A stretch of DNA of 64,000 nt from Sphingopyxis microcysteis. GTDB taxonomy: Bacteria; Pseudomonadota; Alphaproteobacteria; Sphingomonadales; Sphingomonadaceae. The translations under genes were made by a program, and so were the position numbers. This document shows, piece after piece, positions 1 to 6,978 of the stretch (positions within the stretch are counted from its first letter, which is position 1; every line of letters starts with the position of its first letter). Under the pieces are notes generated by a model that was not told where the DNA came from, searched no databases, and saw only the letters and a list, made by a program, of their open reading frames with translations. The stretch spans positions 418,724 to 482,723 of the forward strand of contig NZ_JAANYY010000005.1 of assembly GCF_012274265.1 (NCBI RefSeq), given 5' to 3'.

Positions 1-486
1 GGGGATGAGGAGCAATACAACAATGCCCAAAGCAACGAAGGTCCCGCGTGGACCAGCCCAATCAGGCAAGAGTGGCAACGTGACAAAAAGTATAACGGCT
101 AATCCGACGACGGCGACCCAGATCAGAGCAAACGTTCGATCCGCATTGGCAGTTTCCGCAGCCGTTGCGGCGATTGCTGCATAGAGCAGGCCCTCGCCGA
201 TGCCCCCGATCAAGCGTGATACAACAAGGAATTCCGCGCCATGGCTCGAAGCTGAGCCAGCATAGCCAGCCAAAACCAGAAGCGCACCGGCGAAAGCTAG
301 CTTTCTTCGGTCAAGATGTAACAGGTACGGGGCTAGTCCAATCGATACCAGCGATGCACAGGCAATCTGCCCCGCAATGATGAAGCCGATCCAGCCCTCA
401 GGTATCGCGTAGGCCCTGACTATGCCGCCAACCACAAAAGGCATCGTATAGCCGCCGATCTCGGCAATCAGCGATCCTGCGAGCAT
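1..486 (-). CDS. MFS transporter, N-terminal part (runs off left edge)
   Basis: The reverse strand is open from an ATG at 486-484 to the left edge of the window without a stop, giving about 160 residues of a very hydrophobic protein. Reading inward it has membrane segments around FVVGGIVRAY, WIGFIIAGQIACASLVSI, LAFAGALLVLAGYAG and a glycine-rich SRLIGGIGEGLLYAAIAAT stretch followed by LIWVAVVGLAVILFVTLP. This is the layout of the first half of a major facilitator permease, with a RLIGGIGEG loop between helices. An upstream in-frame TTG at 516-514 could also be the start. The gene is divergent from the FAD oxidoreductase at 594 and shares with it a short promoter region holding a palindrome also found near the tetR gene. 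Substrate unknown; it may import the compound whose methyl groups are removed by the neighbouring enzymes (inference). Confidence 0.75.
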   Translation of the reverse strand, partial: MLAGSLIAEIGGYTMPFVVGGIVRAYAIPEGWIGFIIAGQIACASLVSIGLAPYLLHLDRRKLAFAGALLVLAGYAGSASSHGAEFLVVSRLIGGIGEGLLYAAIAATAAETANADRTFALIWVAVVGLAVILFVTLPLLPDWAGPRGTFVALGIVVLLLIP

Positions 487-534
487 TCCCGAAATCGTGG
501 CGAAACGTCCAAGCAAATTTTGACCTTCCGAACT

Positions 535-552
535 CCAAACACTAGTGTATGG
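535..552. promoter_or_regulatory. Palindromic operator, TetR-type site A
   Basis: CCAAACACTAGTGTATGG. It matches 15 of 18 positions of the palindrome at 13079-13096 beside the tetR gene and is related to the sites at 15162 and 21043. It lies between the divergent MFS gene and the FAD oxidoreductase gene. It overlaps the ATG at 549, which argues that translation of the oxidoreductase starts at the downstream GTG instead. Regulation by the TetR protein encoded at 13332 is inferred. Confidence 0.6.
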
Positions 553-593
553 TAGACGGGTTGTTCCGAGAGTCCAGAGGGCAGGCGAGTCAC

Positions 594-2186
594 GTGACCG
601 ATTTTTTCGATGCAATTGTGGTAGGCGGTGGTCACAATGGTCTGACGGCGGCCGCATATCTTGCCCGTTCGGGTGCGCGAGTTCTTGTCCTCGAGCGTCG
701 CCAAATTGTGGGCGGGGCTGCCGTGACCGAAGAAGTGATGCCGGGGTGCCGTGTGTCATTTTGCTCGTATATCGCTAGCATGCTTACCCCCGCCGTGGTC
801 AAGGAGCTGGGACTCGCCGACCATGGCCTGAGAATGGTCGCATGCGACCCTGCGCTAAACGTGCCGACATCCGATGAGGGCCTCGTGACGCTTTGGTCCG
901 ATCCGTTGCGGACTGCGGCAAGCCTTCGGACCTACAGTCAGAAGGATGCCGACAACTTCGTAGCGGTCGAGCATCAACTCAAGGCGCTCGCTCGCTACCT
1001 GCAGCCGTTCTTTCTCAAGCCTCCGCCGGCTCTGAGCGGGAGCTTGGTCGACCGGCTCGGGGAATTGGCATCAATGGCCCGCCAATTCTGGGGAATCTCG
1101 CGAGATGAAATTGCATCGATGACGCGGTTTCTGACCGGTTCCCTCGCCGAATTTCTCGAGCGACACTTCGAAAGCGAGGAGACGCACCGGCTCTTTCTGG
1201 CCAACAACGTTTACGGCAAGCATGGGGGGCCATATGATCCGGGCTCGACCCTAGGCTTGTTGTTCCACCTGTTGGGCGGTGGTGATAATAGCATCCAGGG
1301 CTTCAGCGGCCATGTTATCGGGGGGATGGGATCAGTCAGCGATGCGCTGGCCAACGCTGCCCGGGGCTTTGGCGCCGAAATCATCACGAATGCAGAGGTT
1401 GCGCGGATCTACGTAAAGGGCGGGCGGGCATCCGGCGTCGAGCTGGTCGATGGCCGAGTGTTTCACGCCAAGGCGGTCGTGTCGAATGCGGACCCAAAGC
1501 GAACGTTCCTTGGGTTGGTCGACGCGGAACATCTCGACCCGACATTTCGATCGGACATCGCCGCCATCAAAATGGCCGGTCCTTCGGCCAAGGTGAACAT
1601 GGTCCTGAGCGAGCCACCTTCGATCAGGGGCATGTCGCTCGACGCCACTCCGGCGGAACGCGCGGTCTTTTCGGTCATGGGCAGCATGGAGGCTATGCAG
1701 CGCTGCTATGATGCCTCAAAGTTCGGCGAAGTGGCAGACGAGCTGTGGGTCGATTGCGTGGTTCCAAGTTTGGTCGATCCCACGCTCTGCCCGTCGGACC
1801 GCACCATGCTCACTTGCTTTGTCCAGTATGTTCCTTTTCGGCTGCGAGAGGGGGACTGGGACTCGCGACGTGAAGCCCTCGGCGATCAGGTGGTGCAACA
1901 GATTGGCCGGGTCGCGCCCAACGTCCCTGGCAGCATCGTCGCACGTAAAGTCATCACACCGCTGGATTTGGAGCGCACCTACGGACTGACCGAAGGCAAC
2001 ATCTTCCACGGGGATCTCAATCTCGCCCAGTTGTTCTTCATGCGCCCGCACCCCGATTGGTCGGGCTACCGCACGCCTGTGGCCGGTTTGTATCTGTGCG
2101 GCGCGGGCACGCACCCCGGTGGGGGCGTGACGGGAGCTCCTGGCCGGAATTCAGCACAAGTCATTCTGAAGGATTTGCGCCGATGA
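594..2186 (+). CDS. FAD-dependent oxidoreductase, phytoene dehydrogenase-like (COG1233)
   Basis: A 530-residue flavoprotein. The N-terminus has a dinucleotide-binding fold (FDAIVVGGGHNGLTAAAYLA, GxGxxG, then the acidic end of the second strand in VLVLERR and the GGAAVTEE loop). The C-terminus has the second FAD signature YLCGAGTHPGGGVTGAPG. This is the architecture of phytoene-desaturase/PYROXD2-like amine-oxidase-fold enzymes. An ATG at 549 is in frame but sits inside an operator-like palindrome; the GTG at 594, with AGAGGGCAGG upstream, places the FAD fold right at the N-terminus and is preferred. It overlaps soxB by four bases (ATGA), so it is translationally coupled to sarcosine oxidase. 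That position suggests it acts on the same substrate or on a precursor, perhaps an N-methyl or unsaturated compound (inference). Exact reaction unknown. Confidence 0.82.
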   Translation: MTDFFDAIVVGGGHNGLTAAAYLARSGARVLVLERRQIVGGAAVTEEVMPGCRVSFCSYIASMLTPAVVKELGLADHGLRMVACDPALNVPTSDEGLVTLWSDPLRTAASLRTYSQKDADNFVAVEHQLKALARYLQPFFLKPPPALSGSLVDRLGELASMARQFWGISRDEIASMTRFLTGSLAEFLERHFESEETHRLFLANNVYGKHGGPYDPGSTLGLLFHLLGGGDNSIQGFSGHVIGGMGSVSDALANAARGFGAEIITNAEVARIYVKGGRASGVELVDGRVFHAKAVVSNADPKRTFLGLVDAEHLDPTFRSDIAAIKMAGPSAKVNMVLSEPPSIRGMSLDATPAERAVFSVMGSMEAMQRCYDASKFGEVADELWVDCVVPSLVDPTLCPSDRTMLTCFVQYVPFRLREGDWDSRREALGDQVVQQIGRVAPNVPGSIVARKVITPLDLERTYGLTEGNIFHGDLNLAQLFFMRPHPDWSGYRTPVAGLYLCGAGTHPGGGVTGAPGRNSAQVILKDLRR

Positions 2187-3436
2187 GCCGATATTCGGCG
2201 TTCGCGCTTCTCAGGAACTGGCTTGGTGGAAATACGGATTGGGATCCGGTCTGGCGCTCCCCCGAACCGGCGAGCAGCTACGATGTGATTATCATCGGAG
2301 CTGGCGGCCACGGCCTTGCGACCGCCTACCATCTGGCCAAGCACTACAGGCCTGGACGCATTGCTGTGATTGATAAGGGGTGGCTCGGCGGCGGTAACAC
2401 CGGCCGCAACACGACCATCGTGCGCTCGGACTATTTCTACAAGGAAAGCGCCGACTTCTACGACCATTCGCTCCGTCTCTATGCCAGCCTTTCGCAGGAG
2501 CTCAATTTCAACATCATGTATTCCGCCCGCGGAATCCTTAATCTCGCGCACAGCCGGCACGAGGTCGATTTTCAGCGCCGAATTGTGAACGCGATGCAGT
2601 TGAACGGGATCGATGCCGAACTGCTCGGACGGGAGGAAGTGCTCAAATTCTGTCCTGTCCTGAATGGCGATCCTAATGCAAGGTTTCCCATTTACGGGGC
2701 CATGCGCCAGAAACGAGGAGGGACTGTCCGGCATGACGCGGTAGCCTGGGGCTATGCACGGGCAGCCGATGCCCTGGGTGTCGACATCCTTCAGAATACC
2801 GAAGTCACCGGGTTCCGTCGGGACATCAGCGGCGGCGTGCAGGGCGTCGAAACAAGTAAAGGCTTCATTGGTGCGACCAAGGTGGGGATCGCCACGGCCG
2901 GTCATTCGTCAGTGGTCGCGCAGATGGCCGGTTTCCGATTGCCTGTCGCCAGCTATGGGCTCCAAGCCTTTGTCTCCGAACCGGTCAAGCCCGTCCTGCA
3001 CACCGTGATCGGTTCAGCCGTGATCGGAAGCTATTGCAGCCAGTCGGACAAGGGCGGCATTGTGTGCGGTGGCGGCATCGATCCCTATCCGTCCTTTGCC
3101 CAGCGCGGAAGCGCAGCGACAATGGAAAAAGTGCTTGCCGGCATCGTCCAGCTTGTTCCGACCTTCAGTAGTCTGCGCCTCCTGCGCCAATGGGCTGGAA
3201 TCGTTGACTACACGGCCGATAGCTCGCCGATCATTGACCGCAGTCCGGTACCGGGGATTTATCTGAACGTCGGCTGGGGCGGAGGCGGGTTCAAGGCGAT
3301 CCCTGCCGGCGGTGAGGCTTTTGCGCACTTGATCGCGAAGGATGAGCCCCATCCGCTAACCACCGCCTTCGGACTCCAGCGTTTCAGGGATGGCGCGCTC
3401 ATCGACGAAGCTGCGGCAGCCGGGATTGAACACTGA
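2183..3436 (+). CDS. soxB: Sarcosine oxidase subunit beta
   Basis: A 417-residue protein of the heterotetrameric sarcosine oxidase beta family. It carries the FAD fold VIIIGAGGHGLATAYHLAKHY, the family block GWLGGGNTGRNTTIVRS, RHDAVAWGYARAADALG with the histidine region linked to covalent FMN in this family, SQSDKGGIVCGGGID, and the C-terminal WGGGGFKAIPAGG FAD-binding block. The length agrees with family members (about 415). The enzyme oxidises sarcosine (N-methylglycine) to glycine with formaldehyde or 5,10-methylene-THF and hydrogen peroxide. The start ATG overlaps the stop of the FAD oxidoreductase by four bases. Gene order B-D-A-G follows the usual sox operon. There is no glyA next to it, which differs from many sox operons. 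Confidence 0.95.
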   Translation: MSRYSAFALLRNWLGGNTDWDPVWRSPEPASSYDVIIIGAGGHGLATAYHLAKHYRPGRIAVIDKGWLGGGNTGRNTTIVRSDYFYKESADFYDHSLRLYASLSQELNFNIMYSARGILNLAHSRHEVDFQRRIVNAMQLNGIDAELLGREEVLKFCPVLNGDPNARFPIYGAMRQKRGGTVRHDAVAWGYARAADALGVDILQNTEVTGFRRDISGGVQGVETSKGFIGATKVGIATAGHSSVVAQMAGFRLPVASYGLQAFVSEPVKPVLHTVIGSAVIGSYCSQSDKGGIVCGGGIDPYPSFAQRGSAATMEKVLAGIVQLVPTFSSLRLLRQWAGIVDYTADSSPIIDRSPVPGIYLNVGWGGGGFKAIPAGGEAFAHLIAKDEPHPLTTAFGLQRFRDGALIDEAAAAGIEH

Positions 3437-3437
3437 C

Positions 3438-3701
3438 ATGATGCGGATTGCCTGCCCGAACTGTGGCCTGCGCGACGAGCGCGAATATGCCTATGGCGGC
3501 GAAGCCCATCTCGACCGACCAGAGCTGGACTGCGACGACCAGGCTTGGGAGGAGTATCTCTTCCTGCGCGCTAACCCCAAGGGCGAGCATGCCGAGCGAT
3601 GGGTCCATGTGCACGGTTGCGGGGTCTGGTTCAATCTGATCCGGCATACTGAAACTCACGAGGTCGTAGCGGTTTACGTAATGGGAGTTGCGCGGCCGTG
3701 A
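3438..3701 (+). CDS. soxD: Sarcosine oxidase subunit delta
   Basis: An 87-residue protein with CPNCG near the N-terminus and ERWVHVHGCGVWFNLIRHT in the middle, the zinc-binding Cys and His/Cys positions of SoxD, followed by ETHEVVAVYVMG. The first ATG of a double ATG directly after the soxB stop is taken as start. The small delta subunit holds structural zinc and stabilises the alpha-beta-gamma-delta complex. It lies between soxB and soxA as expected. Confidence 0.93.
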   Translation: MMRIACPNCGLRDEREYAYGGEAHLDRPELDCDDQAWEEYLFLRANPKGEHAERWVHVHGCGVWFNLIRHTETHEVVAVYVMGVARP

Positions 3702-6397
3702 CCGGTTACCGACTTTCCCATGGCGGCGGCAGGATCGATCGCGGCCAGTCCATCGACTTTTCGTTCAATGGCAAGCGCTATGCAGGCCTTGCGGGCGATA
3801 CACTGGCGTCGGCATTGCTCGCCAACGGCGTGCAGCTTGTCGGACGGAGCTTCAAGCTCCATCGACCACGCGGTATCGTGGGAGCCGGCTGCGAGGAAAC
3901 CAACGCACTGGTTCAACTTGAGCACGGCATATCCTCCATTCCCAACGTGCAGGCCACCATGATCGCTCTGGAGGAAGGGCTGGTTGCCCGGAGCATCAAT
4001 GCCTGGCCTTCACTGACCTGGGACATTGCTGGCGTGAATGATCGTCTCCGCGGACTGTTCTCTGCCGGATTCTACTACAAGACATTCATGTGGCCGGACT
4101 GGCACTGGTTCGAATGGCTGATTCGGCGCGCCGCCGGACTTGGCAAGGTGCCGGTCGTGCCCGATCCGCAGCGCTACGAAGCGCGTCATGTGGAATGTGA
4201 TCTGCTAGTGATAGGTGGAGGCAGAAGGGGGTTGGCCGCTGCGGCACAGGCAGCGCGAGACGGCAAATCGGTATTGCTTGTCGATCTGGATCAGGGTCTT
4301 CCAAGCCTTGAAGGTGTCCGGACCTTTGAAAAGACTGCAGCTCTTGGAATCTGGGATCATGGTTTTGTGCTGGCCGCATCGGAAGGTCGGGTAATCCACC
4401 GCATCCGGGCTGAGCAGATCATTCTCGCGACGGGCAAGCAAGAGCGCGGCATCGCATTTGCGAACAACGACTTGCCCGGCATCATGCTCGCCGGTGCGAT
4501 CGGCAGATATGTCGCGGACTATGCGGTGGCGCCGGGTCGATCCGGCATTTTCTTCGTTAACAACGATCTGGGCTGGCGGTCCGCTATTGAAGCTGCGCAG
4601 TGTGGTGTAGGGGTGCGCGCCATTGTCGATGCAAGGCCGCAGGTGCTGCCCGAACTTGCCCATCGCGCTCGTGCGCACGGAATCGATCTATTCTTTTCGT
4701 CATTAGTCCGGTCGGCCCATGGGCGCGGACGCGTCACCGGCGTCACCATAGAGAAGCCGGATGGCCTGAGTCGTCTCGCGTGCGACTTTGTCGGGGTCTC
4801 GGGAGGCTGGAACCCTGCTTCCCAACTGTGGACCATGGCTGGCGGTCAGACGAAGTTCAACGAGCGCAGTCAGAGTTTCCAGCCGGATGGGTTGGTTGCC
4901 AATGTCGAATGGGCAGGCCCCGAACCGATTGAGGCGGAGCCCATCTGGACTGTCCACGGCGGGGATGAAAAGACCATGTTCGTCGATTTTCAGACCGATG
5001 TGACCGTGGCAGACATCAAGCTGGCGGCCCGCGAAAACTATCGAAGCGTTGAGCATCTCAAGCGCTACACTGTGTTGGGAATGGGCGTCGACCAAGGAAA
5101 GCTGAGCTCGGTCCCCGGCGCCATGATCCTGGCGGAGACCATCGGCGCGGAACCCGGAACGCTGTCCGCAAGCAAGGTTCGTCCGCCCTTCGTTCCTACA
5201 GCCTTTGGTCTGATCGGTGCTGATCTACGCGGTGAACGCTTCCGACCCCGTCGGTATCTGCCCGCACACGAATGGCATGTACGCGAAGGTGCTGTGTTCG
5301 AGGATTTTGGATGGGAAAGGCCGGCGGCATATCCGGTTGGCGGGGAAGACATCCAGGCGGCAGCTGAGCGTGAAGCCGCAGCGGTCCGAAGTGGCGTTGG
5401 TCTTTTTGACGGTTCGCCGCTTGGCAAAATTCTCGTGGCCGGCCCCGAAGCTGCAGCGTTCCTCGACCGGGTCTATGTTGGCACCCCCTCGACGCTCAAG
5501 CCCGGGCGAATCCGGTACGGGCTTGTCCTCAACGAGAACGGTACGATCCTGGATGACGGGGTCTATGCTCGTCTCCAAGACGGGAGTTTCCTGCTCAGCC
5601 CGTCCAGTGCCTTCGCTGACCGGATGGTCCGCCTGCTGGAGGATCTGCTTCAATGCGAATGGCCGATGGATGTTGTCGTTCAAGACGTGACTGAGCAATA
5701 TGCTGTCTGGACTGTTGCGGGCCCGAACGCACGAAATGTGCTCGAGGCATTGCAGCCCAGTTTTGTTCTCTCAAGTGAGCGTTTTCCACACTTGTCCGTC
5801 CGAGAGGGACAACTCGACGGATCGGAAGTACGTATTCAGCGCGTGAGCTTTTCTGGTGAGTTGAGCTACGAGATCCAGGTGCCAGCGGGGCAGGCGGTGC
5901 AGATGGGCGATGCGCTGATGGCGGCTGGCAAGCCCTATGGATTGGTGCCCTATGGGATCGAGGCACTCGAAATCTTGCGTATCGAAAAGGGCTACATTCA
6001 TGTTGGAACTGATACCGACAGCGAGACCCAGCCCGGTGATATCGGTTTTGGCGGAGCCATCGCCAAAAAGCAGAGCGATTTCCTTGGGCGGCGAGCGCTG
6101 ACGCGCCGCTCATCCTTATCGCCAAATCGTAAGCAACTGGTGGGCCTGACCTCGCTTTGCGGCGGGATATTGCCGGTAGGTGGTCATGTGCGGGCTCCCA
6201 GTGGGCAGAGCGGAGGATTCGTTACGAGCAGCCAGTTCAGCCCCGTGCTGGGACGGGGCGTTGCCTTGGGATTGGTCGAGCAGGGGCAGCGGCGCCTTGG
6301 TGAAATCGTCGAAATCGTCTCGCTGGGGAAGAGGTGGCAGGCCAGGATTTCAGAGACGGTCGCCTATGACCGCGAAGGAGGTCGGCTTGACACTTGA
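3698..6397 (+). CDS. soxA: Sarcosine oxidase subunit alpha
   Basis: An 899-residue protein beginning at a GTG that overlaps the soxD stop (GTGA). N-terminal 2Fe-2S-like/Fer2_4 module with LVGRSFKLHRPRGIVGAGCEE, then an NAD-binding fold (CDLLVIGGGRRGLAAAAQAA), and a C-terminal aminomethyltransferase (GCV_T) half with YGLVLNENGTILDDGVYARL, SFSGELSYEIQVP and GTDTDSETQPGDIGFGG, where folate is bound. Two things stand out. The nucleotide loop reads GGGRRG rather than the usual GxGPAG. The central nucleotide-binding domain is shorter than in typical SoxA (around 960-1000 residues in total), the segment between LLVDLDQGLPS and the GIWDHGF strand being compressed. The subunit transfers the methyl-derived C1 unit to THF when folate is present. 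Confidence 0.93.
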   Translation: MTGYRLSHGGGRIDRGQSIDFSFNGKRYAGLAGDTLASALLANGVQLVGRSFKLHRPRGIVGAGCEETNALVQLEHGISSIPNVQATMIALEEGLVARSINAWPSLTWDIAGVNDRLRGLFSAGFYYKTFMWPDWHWFEWLIRRAAGLGKVPVVPDPQRYEARHVECDLLVIGGGRRGLAAAAQAARDGKSVLLVDLDQGLPSLEGVRTFEKTAALGIWDHGFVLAASEGRVIHRIRAEQIILATGKQERGIAFANNDLPGIMLAGAIGRYVADYAVAPGRSGIFFVNNDLGWRSAIEAAQCGVGVRAIVDARPQVLPELAHRARAHGIDLFFSSLVRSAHGRGRVTGVTIEKPDGLSRLACDFVGVSGGWNPASQLWTMAGGQTKFNERSQSFQPDGLVANVEWAGPEPIEAEPIWTVHGGDEKTMFVDFQTDVTVADIKLAARENYRSVEHLKRYTVLGMGVDQGKLSSVPGAMILAETIGAEPGTLSASKVRPPFVPTAFGLIGADLRGERFRPRRYLPAHEWHVREGAVFEDFGWERPAAYPVGGEDIQAAAEREAAAVRSGVGLFDGSPLGKILVAGPEAAAFLDRVYVGTPSTLKPGRIRYGLVLNENGTILDDGVYARLQDGSFLLSPSSAFADRMVRLLEDLLQCEWPMDVVVQDVTEQYAVWTVAGPNARNVLEALQPSFVLSSERFPHLSVREGQLDGSEVRIQRVSFSGELSYEIQVPAGQAVQMGDALMAAGKPYGLVPYGIEALEILRIEKGYIHVGTDTDSETQPGDIGFGGAIAKKQSDFLGRRALTRRSSLSPNRKQLVGLTSLCGGILPVGGHVRAPSGQSGGFVTSSQFSPVLGRGVALGLVEQGQRRLGEIVEIVSLGKRWQARISETVAYDREGGRLDT

Positions 6398-6851
6398 CCT
6401 CTCAATTATTCGTTTGTCGGTTGATCTGGCTCATCATCCGGAGTTGAAAAGCCCGATAGAAGGCTGCTTCAACTGCCAGTTGCCCGATTTCGGCGACCTG
6501 CATGGCGACACGTCCACCTGTCTGGGGCTGCGCACCAGCCGGTGTGACTGGTTACTGCTGGGCTCTGCATCCGGTATGGCCGATCGTGCTGCTGCGATGA
6601 AGCTGCAGCTTGCCGGGGCACCCGCAATCATCACCGATGTCTCCGACAGCTTCGTTGCCGTTCACAATGTCGATAGCGTGCAGCTGGCGACGCATTCTGC
6701 TGTGTTGCTGCGGGGAGAAGAGGCCAGGCCAATGCAGATTGGCCAAGTCGATGTCATGGCGTTTTGTCAGAATGGCCTAGTGACCCTTTTGATACCCCGC
6801 TCATATCGCGGTGCACCATGTTGGCAGGATCTACCTCGTGACTCGCAATGA
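6387..6851 (+). CDS. soxG: Sarcosine oxidase subunit gamma (divergent)
   Basis: About 154 residues starting at a TTG at 6387. A strong AAGGAGG at 6375-6381 lies five bases upstream; the in-frame ATG at 6366 has no such site, so TTG is preferred. The start overlaps the soxA end. Sequence similarity to SoxG is limited: SVDLAHHPELKSPIEG at the N-terminus and MAFCQNGLVTLLIPRSYRGAPCW near the C-terminus, matching the family's ending around PRSY/F. Position at the end of soxBDA supports the call. In the family, gamma helps the folate-binding half of alpha. Confidence 0.78.
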   Translation: MTLDLSIIRLSVDLAHHPELKSPIEGCFNCQLPDFGDLHGDTSTCLGLRTSRCDWLLLGSASGMADRAAAMKLQLAGAPAIITDVSDSFVAVHNVDSVQLATHSAVLLRGEEARPMQIGQVDVMAFCQNGLVTLLIPRSYRGAPCWQDLPRDSQ

Positions 6852-6978
6852 GGCTGCGCTGTGGGGTGTTGCAGAAGCCGCCCCGGCATCATGGTATACC
6901 AAAGGGAGATTTCCTAGTTGACAACCGCCTCTATGAGGCATAGCCCCACACTGTCGGTATCCCTTGGGGAGGTTTTTC
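6852..6978 (+). promoter_or_regulatory. Promoter region of TonB receptor with TGGTATACCA palindrome
   Basis: Between soxG and the TonB receptor there are 127 bases. TGGTATACCA at 6892-6901 is a perfect palindrome of a type repeated at 27040, 27135, 41102 and 41176. A TTGACA follows at 6918-6923, so the palindrome is just upstream of a possible -35 box. The GGGGAGG at 6966-6972 is the ribosome binding site of the next gene. The palindrome fits a GntR/FCD-class operator (inference); no GntR gene is in the window. Confidence 0.5.
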
